A DNA stretch of 64,000 nt from Nonomuraea typhae (GTDB lineage: Bacteria; Actinomycetota; Actinomycetes; Streptosporangiales; Streptosporangiaceae): assembly GCF_009760925.1 (NCBI RefSeq), contig NZ_VRLV01000021.1:62001-126000 (forward strand), read 5' to 3'. The stretch's first letter is position 1. Each line of letters opens with the position of its first letter. The translations under genes and the position numbers were made by a program. This document shows, piece after piece, positions 24,783 through 33,205 of this stretch. The notes under the pieces were generated by a model that saw only the letters and a program-made list of their open reading frames with translations, ran no database searches and was not told the DNA's origin.

Positions 24783-25457
24783 GTGATCGAGCTGAAAGAC
24801 GTGCGCGTACGGCTGGCCGAGCGCGACGTCCTGGACGGGCTGACGCTCACCCTGCCCGAGCGGCGCATCGGCGTGGTGGGCGCCAACGGCTCGGGCAAGA
24901 GCACCTTCGCCCGCCTGCTCAACGGCCTGGCCCTGCCTGCCTCGGGCAGCGTGCGCGTCCTGGGGATGGACACCCGGCGGGAGGCGGCCACGATCAGGCG
25001 GCGGGTGGGGTTCGTGTTCACCGACCCCGACGCGCAGATCGTCATGCCGACCGTCGCCGAGGACGTGGCCTTCTCCCTGCGGCGCAGGGGCCTGTCCAAG
25101 GCCGAGGTGAACGAGCTGGTCACCGACGTGCTCTCCCGGTACGGCCTGGCCGGGCACGCCGACCACCCGGCCCATCAGCTGTCCGGCGGGCAGAAGCAGC
25201 TGCTGGCCCTGTGCTCGGTGCTCGTGCTCGAACCCGACATCCTGGTCATGGACGAGCCCACGACCCTGCTCGACCTGCGCAACTCCCGCCAGGTGGCGCA
25301 GGTCATCGCCGAACTGCCGCAGCAGGTGGTGGTCGTCAGCCACGACCTGGAGCTGCTGACCGGCTTCGACCGGGTGCTCGTCCTGGACCAGGGCAAGCTC
25401 GTGGCCGACGGCCCGCCCGCGAGCGCGCTCGCCCGCTATCGCGAGCTGATGGCGTGA
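24783..25457 (+). CDS. bioM: ECF transporter ATPase BioM
   Basis: 224 residues. Walker A is GANGSGKST (38-46), the signature is LSGGQKQ, Walker B is ILVMDEPT, and a His switch follows in VVVVSHDLE. This is a normal energy-coupling-factor A subunit. It begins directly after the thiolase stop and overlaps bioN by 4 bases. With BioN it forms the ATP-driven module for the BioY substrate component. Confidence 0.9.
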   Translation: MIELKDVRVRLAERDVLDGLTLTLPERRIGVVGANGSGKSTFARLLNGLALPASGSVRVLGMDTRREAATIRRRVGFVFTDPDAQIVMPTVAEDVAFSLRRRGLSKAEVNELVTDVLSRYGLAGHADHPAHQLSGGQKQLLALCSVLVLEPDILVMDEPTTLLDLRNSRQVAQVIAELPQQVVVVSHDLELLTGFDRVLVLDQGKLVADGPPASALARYRELMA

Positions 25458-26005
25458 CCGGGCTCAAGCTGCTCGGGCTGGCCGCGGGCTGCACGGTGCT
25501 GGTCCTGCTCCGGTCGCCGTGGGCGCTGGCGGGGGCGGCGCTCGTCGTGATCGGGCTGTACGGCGTGGCCCGCGTCCGTCCCGCGGCGGCCTGGGCGCAG
25601 GTGCGGCCGGTGCGCTGGTTCGCCGCCGTGCTCTTCGCCACCCAGCTCCTGCTCGCCGGCCTGCCGGAGGCGGTCTCGACCACGACGCGGGTGGTGCTGA
25701 TGGTGGCCCTGGCCGGGCTGGTCACGCTGACCACGCCCGCCTCCGTGATGATGGCCACGCTGGAACGCGGGCTGACGCCGCTGCGGCTGTTCAAGATCGA
25801 CCCGTTCCGCGTCTCGCTCATGCTCACCCTGACCCTGCGCAGCGTGCCGCTGCTGGCCGACCTGGCGCGGCGGGTCAGGGAGGCGCAGCTGGCGCGCGGG
25901 GTGAGCTGGAGCCTTCGGGCCTTCGCCGTACCTCTGGTGGTGGGGGCGTTGCGGCACGCGGACGCGCTCGGCGAGGCACTCAGCGCCCGCGGCCTCGACG
26001 ACTGA
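25454..26005 (+). CDS. bioN: ECF transporter transmembrane component BioN
   Basis: 183 residues from a GTG overlapping the bioM stop. Four or five hydrophobic segments are visible. The cytoplasmic coupling region has two Ala-Arg-Gly-type signatures (VREAQLARG near 148-156 and LGEALSARG near 173-181), which link T-components to the ATPase. It is short for the family but complete. It ends the bioY-ligase-thiolase-bioM-bioN operon. Confidence 0.88.
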   Translation: MTGLKLLGLAAGCTVLVLLRSPWALAGAALVVIGLYGVARVRPAAAWAQVRPVRWFAAVLFATQLLLAGLPEAVSTTTRVVLMVALAGLVTLTTPASVMMATLERGLTPLRLFKIDPFRVSLMLTLTLRSVPLLADLARRVREAQLARGVSWSLRAFAVPLVVGALRHADALGEALSARGLDD

Positions 26006-26015
26006 CGCGCGGTGC

Positions 26016-27112
26016 TCAGCGCCCGCGGCCCTCCTTGAGCCGGGTGAACCGCTCGAAGACCCGCTCGCGGTCCTCGGGGGCGATGCCGTTGCCGTCGTCG
26101 GTGACGGTCAGCACCACCTCCTCGCCCTCCACCGCGACCCGCAACCTCGACGTGGGAGCGGGCGTGGCGCTCGGCGTTGTCCAGCAGGTTCGTCAGCAGC
26201 CGGTCGAGCTGGATGGGCGAGCCCTCCACGTACGCCTCCGACGCCAGGTCGGCGGTGACGGCCGGGCGGCGCGCGGCCTGCCGCCGCGCCAGCTCCGCGA
26301 CGTCCACGGGCCCTTCGTCCGGTACGGCTCCCGCGTCCAGCCTGGCCATCAGCAGGAGTTCGTCGATGATCCCCGCCAGCCGGTCGGCCGCCTCGAGGGA
26401 GCGGGCGCTCACCTCGGGCCAGTCGGTGTCCTCCGGGTAGGTGACGGCCAGGTCGAGCTGGGTGCGCAGGGCGGTGATGGGGCTGCGCAGCTCGTGGGAG
26501 GCGTCGCTGACGAAGTTGCGCTGGGTCTCGGTGGAGCGTTCCAATCGGGCCAGGGTGTCGTTGGTGGTGGCGGCCAGGGCGGCGATCTCGTCGCCGGTGC
26601 CGGGCTGGTGGACGCGCCGCCCGAGGTCCCCGGCGGTGATGGCGGCCAGCTGGGTGCGGATGCGCTCCACCGGGCGCAGCGCCTGGCCGACGGCGGTCCA
26701 GGCGGCGACGGCCACCATGACGAGCAGGGTCGGAACGGAGACGGCGAGCGTGAGGTAGAACAGGCCGACGGCCTGCCGGGTGCCGGCCACGTCCTCGGCG
26801 GCGTAGACGGTGACCTGGCCTCGGGGCGAGGTGGTGGACATGGCGGCGATGTAGTAGTCGCCGGCCTGGCCGGGGAGCGACGGCGGGCCGTACGCGGAGT
26901 AGATGCGCTCGGCCTGCGGGGTGGGCAGGGTGCTGAAGCGGCCGGGACCGGTGGCCTGCGGCGAGCTGGAGAGCACCCGGCCGTCGGCGGCGACGACCTG
27001 GAGGAGGTCGATGCCGGGCGGGGTGGACAGCTCGGCGGGCAGGGGGAGATCGTTGCCGAAACCGGCTCGCAGCAAAGCGTCGCCCTGGTAAAGGACCGCT
27101 ATGGGCAGGTGG
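26016..27112 (-). pseudogene. Histidine kinase remnant (truncated at both ends, frameshifted)
   Basis: The minus-strand frame shows part of an extracellular sensor region, one membrane segment (near 26730-26790), a HAMP-like region, the phospho-acceptor box SDASHELRSPITALRTQ and the N-box LTNLLDNAERH. A single extra base near 26145 shifts the frame. The following ATPase residues (VTDDGNGIAPEDRERVFERF) continue in another frame and stop before any G2 box. At the 5' side no start codon or first membrane segment is present, because the metalloprotease gene ends there. No response regulator is adjacent. It is a clear decayed gene. Confidence 0.85.
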
Positions 27113-28073
27113 GTTCGGCCGGCTGGGCGGGCAGGCCGATGGCGTTCCAGGACTGTCTGACCACGTCGAACTCGGCGCAGCTCGGGGCATGCAACGTCTT
27201 GGCCGCGGTGAGGGTGGCGATGCGGGCCTTCTTGTGGTTCCAGGGGTTGCTCTTGAGTGTCAGCGAGGCCATGAAGATCTGCAGGGCCTTGCGCACCCCG
27301 ATCCCGGTGATCGGCGGGCCGCCGTCGCAGCGCTGGGGGCTGGCCCTGGTGCCGTCGGCCAGCAGGACGAACCAGCGGCTGTGCGGGGCGGAGGTGGCGT
27401 GTACCTCGCCGATGGGGCCGTGGCAGGCGGGGAAGCCGACCGCGGCGGGGTTGGCCAGGTTGCGCAGCGGCCCGGTGCCCAGTCCCGGGAGCTCGCCGAT
27501 CAGCCAGTCGGGCGGGTTGTTCGGGTTGTTCGCGTAGTGTTCGACGCCGGCGCCGAGGATGTCGGCGGCCGACTCGTTCAGCGCGCCCATCTCGTTGCCG
27601 GACCCGGCGCCGCCGGGGGTGTACTGGTAGACGGCGTGGCCGTACTCGTGGCCGACGAGGTCCAGGGTGGTGGTCCGGGGCCTGAGCGCGGCGATGCCGA
27701 AGCCGGCCCTCGCGCCGTTCCAGTAGTTGTTGACGGTGCTGGCGTCGACGACGGCGGGGAAGGCCCGGCCGTTGCCGTCGAAGCCGTTGCGGCCCGCCCA
27801 GTCGCGCAGCATGTTCCACAACTGCTGTGCGCCGTACATCACGTCGACGCAGGCCCTGACGGCAGGCGAGCCGTCGACCGGCTCCGTGACGACGAAGGGG
27901 ACGCCGCTGGTGCCGCCGCAGCGGAGTCCCGGCCGGGTGGAGTCCACCATCCGGCCGGGGTCGAGGTCAATCGTGACCCTTCCGTTGTGAAGCCCGAAGC
28001 CGACGGTGGGTTGCAGAGTTCCGCCGGCCAGAGTAACGACTGCGGCGAGGGCGACGGAGCTCAACCGGGGCAT
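27099..28073 (-). CDS. Secreted M4-like (thermolysin-type) zinc metalloprotease
   Basis: 324 residues from the ATG at 28073, with AAGGGG eight bases upstream; a longer frame to 28133 is less likely. A signal peptide covers about 1-20. HEYGH is the zinc site and NESAADILG supplies the third ligand Glu, as in thermolysin. A later HSRWF segment may hold the catalytic His region. The usual FTP/PepSY pro-domain is missing, so folding without an intramolecular chaperone would be unusual. Two Cys pairs are possible. It is downstream of, and in line with, the hydrolase gene. Confidence 0.82.
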   Translation of the reverse strand: MPRLSSVALAAVVTLAGGTLQPTVGFGLHNGRVTIDLDPGRMVDSTRPGLRCGGTSGVPFVVTEPVDGSPAVRACVDVMYGAQQLWNMLRDWAGRNGFDGNGRAFPAVVDASTVNNYWNGARAGFGIAALRPRTTTLDLVGHEYGHAVYQYTPGGAGSGNEMGALNESAADILGAGVEHYANNPNNPPDWLIGELPGLGTGPLRNLANPAAVGFPACHGPIGEVHATSAPHSRWFVLLADGTRASPQRCDGGPPITGIGVRKALQIFMASLTLKSNPWNHKKARIATLTAAKTLHAPSCAEFDVVRQSWNAIGLPAQPAEPTCP

Positions 28074-28142
28074 CAGTTTCACCCCTTCAGGGCACACCAC
28101 TCGATCGGTCGGGAAAAGCCCACGTGTCGCCATAACGGCGCC

Positions 28143-28940
28143 TTATACCTCGCGCAGGACCTCGCGCAGGCGGGGTTCGAACGTCCCCGGGTCCTCGGCG
28201 AAGCCGATGTGGCCGCCGGGGAACATCGTGGGCTGGGTGCCGAGCGAGGCGGCAAGTGCCCTGGAGGTCCGGTCGCAGAGCTCGCCGGCCGATTCCTCGC
28301 CGAGGCCGATGAGGATCTTCGCCGGGTTGTCGCGCAGGTTGGGCAGATCGGGCACCCACTGGACGGTGCCGCGCAGCATCTGGAGGTAGGAGTAGCGGTC
28401 GTCGGCGGCCGCCTGCGTGCCCGGCTCGGGGACGAAGTGGTCCAGCATGCCTTCGGGCAGGTGGATGTTGGCGTTCTCCATGAACATCGCCCAGGCGCCC
28501 TTGATGTCGCCGGCGGCGTAGGCGGCGATCATGTCCTCGACCCTGGCCGTCAGCTTCTCGCGGTCGTCGAGCTGGTGGTAGTGCGGGGGCTCGTGGGCGA
28601 TGACCGCGCGCAGGAGGTCGGGGCGGGACTGCGCGAGGGCGAGCACGGTGACAGCGCCGCCGCTGGAGCCGAACGCGACGGCGGGGCCGGCGTCGAGGTG
28701 GTCCAGGAGCCGGGCCAGGTCGGCGGCGCGCAGGGCGGGCGTGGACTCCTGCTCGGGGTCGGTCAGCACGCTGCGGCCGATGCCGCGCGGGTCGGCGGTC
28801 ACCACGGTGTGGTCGGTGGCGAGCAGGTCGGCGAGGGGGGCGAAGGCGCCGGCGTCCATGGGAGCGCCGAACAACAGGACCAGGGGGCCGGTGCCGCGGA
28901 CCTCGTAGTACAGCCGGCCATCAGAAATGTCGAGATACAT
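28143..28940 (-). CDS. Alpha/beta hydrolase under TetR control
   Basis: 265 residues, with ATG at 28940 and a GAGGAAA box. The nucleophile elbow is FGSSGGA, the oxyanion region is LLFGAPMD near residue 23, PRGIGRS follows, and the catalytic His is in GGHIGFAEDP near the end. The family includes esterases, haloperoxidase-like and epoxide hydrolase-like enzymes, so the substrate is open. It is divergent from a TetR gene and shares a large palindromic operator, so it is probably induced by the compound it degrades. Confidence 0.87.
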   Translation of the reverse strand: MYLDISDGRLYYEVRGTGPLVLLFGAPMDAGAFAPLADLLATDHTVVTADPRGIGRSVLTDPEQESTPALRAADLARLLDHLDAGPAVAFGSSGGAVTVLALAQSRPDLLRAVIAHEPPHYHQLDDREKLTARVEDMIAAYAAGDIKGAWAMFMENANIHLPEGMLDHFVPEPGTQAAADDRYSYLQMLRGTVQWVPDLPNLRDNPAKILIGLGEESAGELCDRTSRALAASLGTQPTMFPGGHIGFAEDPGTFEPRLREVLREV

Positions 28941-28965
28941 GGTGTTTCCTCTCTCCGCATTCGGA

Positions 28966-29007
28966 ACTAGACCGTACAGTACTGCCGTGAGTACTGGACC
29001 GTCTAGT
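28966..29007. promoter_or_regulatory. Operator between hydrolase and TetR genes
   Basis: Arms of 17 bp (28966-28982 and 28991-29007) are complementary at 15 positions around an 8-bp spacer. Each arm carries CTAGAC and GTACTG elements. The site lies between the two divergent starts (28940 and 29020) and would block both promoters. Confidence 0.8.
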
Positions 29008-29019
29008 ATGATTTTGAGC

Positions 29020-29697
29020 ATGGAGCAGACACAGTCGGACGGGCGCACGGCCAGGAAACGCCGCGCCATCCTCGACGCGGCCCGCACCCTCTTCCTGCGC
29101 AACGGCTTCGCGGGCACCAGCATGGACGACGTCGCCGCCATGGCCGAGGTCTCCAAGCAGACCGTCTACAAGCACTTCGCGGACAAGCAGAGCCTGTTCG
29201 GCGAGCTGATCACGCTCGACATCTCCCAGATGGAGGTGGACCCGCACCCGCTCGAACTGGCCATGCCCGGCACCGACGACCTGGAGCGCGACCTGCGAGA
29301 ATACGCCCGCATGCACCTGAGCGTGGTCATGCAGCCGCCCCTGCTGCGCATGCGCCGCGTGCTCATCGGCGAAGCCGACCGCTTCCCGCACCTGGCCCGT
29401 GCCTGGTACGAGAACGGGCCGGAGCGCTCGTGCGCCATCTTCGCCGGATGGTTCGAGGCGCTCGACCGGCGCGGGCTGCTCCACGCGCCCGACCCCATGC
29501 TGGCCGCCCAGCACTTCAACTGGCTCGTGCTGTCGATCCCGCTGAACAAGGCGATGTCCATGCCGGTCGAGGGCGCCATGTTCAGCGACGCGGAACTGCG
29601 CCACTACGCCGACGCGGGCGTGCGCGTCTTCCTGGCCGCCTACGCCAGCGGCACCGCCGCCTCTGCCGTGAACGGCAGGAACGTGAACGACTCCTGA
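29020..29697 (+). CDS. TetR-family regulator of the divergent hydrolase
   Basis: 225 residues. HTH at about 15-60 (RRAILDAARTLFLRNGFAG, then VSKQTVYKHFADKQSL) and an AefR-like C-terminal domain. The ATG at 29020 is used; another ATG at 29008 overlaps the operator arm. The 3' end overlaps the convergent encapsulin gene by 58 bases. It presumably represses itself and the hydrolase through the 28966-29007 palindrome. Confidence 0.9.
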   Translation: MEQTQSDGRTARKRRAILDAARTLFLRNGFAGTSMDDVAAMAEVSKQTVYKHFADKQSLFGELITLDISQMEVDPHPLELAMPGTDDLERDLREYARMHLSVVMQPPLLRMRRVLIGEADRFPHLARAWYENGPERSCAIFAGWFEALDRRGLLHAPDPMLAAQHFNWLVLSIPLNKAMSMPVEGAMFSDAELRHYADAGVRVFLAAYASGTAASAVNGRNVNDS

Positions 29698-30434
29698 AGG
29701 TAGAGCCTGACCGTGGCATCCGTGTGCGACAGGTAGCCGATCGACAGGTCCTGCCCCAGGTGCAGGTCATAGTCGCCACCCCGCGTGGTCAGGACCAGCG
29801 CGCCGGTCAGCGCCGGCGCCCAGATGATCTCGCCGTCCACCATGCGCTCGATGTGCGCGCGCACCGGGTAGCCGTGGTCGCTGGTCTCCGTCACGCCCGT
29901 GTACGCCTCCGCGCCCAGCAACACCGTGTACGGCCCGTCCACACCGGCCATGCGCAGCCCGCTCAGCGCCTGGGCGATCGCCTCCGGGTAGCCGGTGACC
30001 TCGGCGGGCAGCGGGATCGGGGTGTGCGAGCTGGCCGGGACGATGCCCGAGATGGCGGCCGCGCCGTACCCATGGAAGATCGCGCGGTCCTCGGCGATGG
30101 CCAGGGCGGTCGCGGCGTCCTTGGCCGGCTGCCAGTCGGAGTCGCCCGAGCCGCGCTCCACGTCGTCGATCGCCTCGCGGCTCAGCTCGAACGGCCGGCG
30201 CAGCTCCACCAGCGCGGCCACCTCGCGGCGGCGGGCCTCGACGCCGTCGCCCGGCGGCTCGATCCTGGTGTAGTGGCCGGTGCCGACGGCCGACAGGCCG
30301 GCGCCCGAGGGGCCGTGGGTGTCGACCACCCGGCGGCCGGCGAGGTTGCGCTTGAAGGTCCTGGCCACCTCCTCCTCGATCTGCGCCCAGGCGGCGGCGG
30401 AGATCGGCGCGAGGTCGCGGTGCAGGTTGTTCAT
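29640..30434 (-). CDS. Family 1 encapsulin shell protein
   Basis: 264 residues, the normal length for HK97-fold family 1 shells (linocin M18-like). It begins MNNLHRDLAPISAAAWAQIE and shows the E-loop/P-domain order, ending in a hydrophobic strand (YLQESFTFLPFT). Shell subunits of this size form about 24-nm T=1 particles. The start overlaps the peroxidase stop (ATGA), so shell and cargo are made together. It likely encloses the DyP peroxidase for oxidative-stress or radical chemistry. Confidence 0.95.
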   Translation of the reverse strand: MNNLHRDLAPISAAAWAQIEEEVARTFKRNLAGRRVVDTHGPSGAGLSAVGTGHYTRIEPPGDGVEARRREVAALVELRRPFELSREAIDDVERGSGDSDWQPAKDAATALAIAEDRAIFHGYGAAAISGIVPASSHTPIPLPAEVTGYPEAIAQALSGLRMAGVDGPYTVLLGAEAYTGVTETSDHGYPVRAHIERMVDGEIIWAPALTGALVLTTRGGDYDLHLGQDLSIGYLSHTDATVRLYLQESFTFLPFTAEAAVPLA

Positions 30435-31435
30435 GTCTGCGGGACTCCTTTGAGGCTGCCGATCTCGAGCGCGCCGGGCTCCTCGGTCTCCTCGGCGGCC
30501 TCGGCGAGGCGGTCGAGCAGGGCGGGTGCCGGGACGAAGTAGCTCGAGCCGGTCAGGGCGGTGGAGAAGTCCAGGATCCGGTCGTAGTTGCCGGGCGGAT
30601 CGCCGGCGAACATGTTCGTCATCATCCGGTCGATGGTGTCCGGGGTCCTGGAGTAGCCGATGAAGTAGGTGCCGAACTCGCCCGCGGCGGCGTTGCCGAA
30701 CGGCATGTTGTCGCGCAGGATCTTCAGCTCTCTGCCGCCCTCCTCGATGACGGTCAGGGCGTTGTGCGCCCACGGGGGCTTCGTCTGGTCGTCGAGCTCG
30801 ACGTTGCCGAGCTTGGTGCGGCCGATGACACGCTCCTGGTCCTCGACCGGCAGCGCGTTCCAGGCGGTCAGGTCGTGCACGTACTTCTGCACGGTGACGT
30901 AGGAGCCGCCGGCGAACACCGGGTCCTCCTCGCCGACCAGCACCGACGCGGCGGCCAGGTCCTCGTCGTCCGGGTTCTCGGTGCCGTCCACGAAGCCGAG
31001 CAGGTCGCGGGCGTCGAAGTAGCGGAAGCCGTGCACCTCGTCCACGGCGGCCAGCGCGCCGGACAGCCGTTCCATGACGAGCGCGGCCAGCTCGAAGCAG
31101 AGGTCCATCCGCTCGGCGCGCAGGTGCAGCAGCAGGTCGCCCGGCGTCGAGGGTGCGTAGTGGACGCCGCGCACCTCCGGCATCGGGCGCAACATCGCCG
31201 GGCGCGGCAGGTCGAACAGCCGGTCCCACGCGTCCGCGCCGAACCCGAGCGCGCAGGAGAGCCGGCCGTCCATGCTGCGGAACCCGACCGTGCGCAGCAG
31301 CGCGGGCAGGTCGCCGCAGAGCGCGCGCACCGCGTCCCGGGCGGCGGCCCCCGGCCGGACGGTGGCGACGGTGAAGACGGCCGCCCGGCTCAACGGCCCG
31401 AGCACCGCCTGAAGTCCATGCTGTCGTGGGCTCAC
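30431..31435 (-). CDS. Dye-decolorizing peroxidase, encapsulin cargo
   Basis: 334 residues. GFVDGTENP holds the catalytic Asp of the GXXDG motif, the distal Arg is in IGYSRTPDTI, and a His suited as haem ligand is in PPWAHNALTV. The C-terminus (about 321-334) ends ALEIGSLKGVPQT, matching the cargo-loading peptide that anchors proteins inside family 1 encapsulins. The GTG start at 31435 has only a weak ribosome site. It oxidises phenols or dyes with H2O2 inside the shell encoded next. Confidence 0.95.
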   Translation of the reverse strand: MSPRQHGLQAVLGPLSRAAVFTVATVRPGAAARDAVRALCGDLPALLRTVGFRSMDGRLSCALGFGADAWDRLFDLPRPAMLRPMPEVRGVHYAPSTPGDLLLHLRAERMDLCFELAALVMERLSGALAAVDEVHGFRYFDARDLLGFVDGTENPDDEDLAAASVLVGEEDPVFAGGSYVTVQKYVHDLTAWNALPVEDQERVIGRTKLGNVELDDQTKPPWAHNALTVIEEGGRELKILRDNMPFGNAAAGEFGTYFIGYSRTPDTIDRMMTNMFAGDPPGNYDRILDFSTALTGSSYFVPAPALLDRLAEAAEETEEPGALEIGSLKGVPQT

Positions 31436-31535
31436 CTGGTCGAACGTTGCCGCCCGCCGGTAAGGCCAACCTCACAGGACAACCAACGGTCTGAATGGGT
31501 GGTTTCCGGCGGCCGCTCGCGGACACAGGCGAGGA

Positions 31536-32930
31536 GTGAGACGACTGCCCGCCCTCGGGGTATGCCTGACAGCCGCCTTCATGTCCGGCCTCGACGTGAG
31601 CATCGTCAACGTCGCGCTCCCCTCCATCGAGCAGAGCCTCCACGCCACCGAGGACGGCCTGCAGTGGGTGCTGTCCGGATACGCGCTCACCTTCGGCCTG
31701 CTGCTCGTGCCCGCGGGCCGGCTCGGCGACGCCCGCAGCCGCCGGACGATGTTCATGATCGGCGTGACGCTGTTCACGCTGGCCAGTACCGCCTGCGGGT
31801 TCGCGCCCACCACCCACCTGCTCATCGCCGCCCGGCTGGTCCAGGGCATCGGCGCCGGACTGCTCAACCCCCAGGTGTCCGGGCTGATCCAGCAGATGTT
31901 CCAGGGTCAGGAACGCGGCCGGGCCTTCGGCGCGTTCGGGGCCACCATGGGCGTCGCGACCGCCGCCGGTCCCGCGATCGGCGGCGCGCTCGTCACGCTC
32001 TTCGGCGCCGAGTACGGCTGGCGGTGGGTCTTCCTCGTCAACCTGCCGATCGGCGTGATCCTGCTGCCGCTGGCCTGGAAACTGCTGCCCGCGCCCGGCC
32101 CCGCCCTGCGCCGCCGGCAGCAGAGCATGGACCCCGTCGGCGTGTTCCTCCTGGGCCTCGGCGTGTTCGGGCTGCTGCTGCCGTTCATCCAGCAACACCA
32201 GTGGGACAGCCAGGCCAAGTGGCTGCTCGTCCCCGCCGCCCTGCTCACGCTGACCGCGTTCGTCACCTGGGAGCGCCACTACGGGCGTGAGCCGCTCGTC
32301 CAGCTCGACCTGTTCTCCCGGCGCTCCTACAGGTTGGGCGCCGCCATCGGCATGCTCTACTTCGCCGGGTTCACCGGCATCCCCTTCACCTACACCCTCT
32401 TCCTGCAGAGCGGCCTGGGGTACACCCCGCTGGAGGCGGGCCTGGCCATCACCCCGTTCGCCCTCGGCTCCGCGCTGGCGGCGCTGGCGGGCGGGCGCCT
32501 GGTCGCGCGGGCCGGGCGGCGCGTGGTCGCGGCCGGCCTGACGATCGTCCTCGCCGGCCTGGCCGCCACCATCGCCGTCACCTTCCTGGCGCCCGCCGCC
32601 GGGCTCGGCTGGTACACCGCGCCCACCCTGCTGGTGACCGGGCTCGGCAGCGGCCTGGTCATCTCGCCCAATCAGGCCATCACGCTGTCGGAGGTGCCGC
32701 CCGAGCACGGCGGCAGCGCCGCCGGAGTCCTGCAGACCGGCCAGCGCCTCGGCACGTCGTTCGGCATCGCCGCCACCGGTTCGATCTTCTTCGGCGCGGT
32801 CGGCGAAGGCTGGCCCGCAGCCTTCCGCAACGGCCTCGTGATGGTGCTCGTCTTCGTCGCCGCCGCCCTCGCCGCAGCCCTCCACGATCTGTCCCGCAGC
32901 CGCGGCAAAGGGCCGGTACATCGGCCCTGA
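31536..32930 (+). CDS. MFS multidrug exporter (DHA2/EmrB-QacA type)
   Basis: 464 residues with about 14 membrane segments, typical of the DHA2 proton antiporters. Motif A is GRLGDARSRR near 62-71, and the N-terminus has LDVSIVNVALPSI (motif D1). A motif C-like GPAIGGALV follows near 149-157. It starts at a GTG divergent from the peroxidase. The substrate is unknown. The nearby orphan biosynthetic cluster could use it for export, but there is no direct link. Confidence 0.9.
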   Translation: MRRLPALGVCLTAAFMSGLDVSIVNVALPSIEQSLHATEDGLQWVLSGYALTFGLLLVPAGRLGDARSRRTMFMIGVTLFTLASTACGFAPTTHLLIAARLVQGIGAGLLNPQVSGLIQQMFQGQERGRAFGAFGATMGVATAAGPAIGGALVTLFGAEYGWRWVFLVNLPIGVILLPLAWKLLPAPGPALRRRQQSMDPVGVFLLGLGVFGLLLPFIQQHQWDSQAKWLLVPAALLTLTAFVTWERHYGREPLVQLDLFSRRSYRLGAAIGMLYFAGFTGIPFTYTLFLQSGLGYTPLEAGLAITPFALGSALAALAGGRLVARAGRRVVAAGLTIVLAGLAATIAVTFLAPAAGLGWYTAPTLLVTGLGSGLVISPNQAITLSEVPPEHGGSAAGVLQTGQRLGTSFGIAATGSIFFGAVGEGWPAAFRNGLVMVLVFVAAALAAALHDLSRSRGKGPVHRP

Positions 32931-33061
32931 CCTGCGACTATCGTCGCGGATAGCGCACGATAGCGAAACGGTAGTGGGACGATGCCCGTCCCCTTGAGCC
33001 TGAGGCCAGTTGATCCACAGGACCGGCCCCCACCCGGGGCGAGGCGAAGGAGACGCAGGCC

Positions 33062-33136
33062 ATGTTCACCGCCAAACTGACTCGTACGTTCATGCTTCTC
33101 ATGTCGCGCCGCACCGCCAACAACCCCTGGGAATAA
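33062..33136 (+). CDS. Candidate 24-residue peptide ORF
   Basis: A short ORF with GAAGGAG (33046-33052) nine bases before the ATG. The peptide starts MFTAKLTRTF, has two further Met, an Arg-Arg pair and ends TANNPWE. It is 69 bp before the threonine aldolase-like gene and in the same direction. It could be a leader peptide controlling the cluster or a small precursor peptide. I do not recognise a family. The ribosome site is the main support. Confidence 0.45.
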   Translation: MFTAKLTRTFMLLMSRRTANNPWE

Positions 33137-33205
33137 CGGGTGCCGATCGGACCCAACCCTGGGGCCGGATGCCCTTCACACCGCTCACCCGGCAAGGAGG
33201 CCGAC

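Noticed and set aside
25336..27819. Apparent 827-residue minus-strand protein containing kinase motifs
   Set aside because: It joins the kinase remnant to wrong-frame sequence of the metalloprotease gene and the BioN region; annotated as a pseudogene over 26016-27112 only.
29640..32921. Apparent 1093-residue minus-strand protein
   Set aside because: Only its last 264 residues (encapsulin from 30434) are real; the rest reads the wrong frame of the peroxidase and the opposite strand of the MFS gene.
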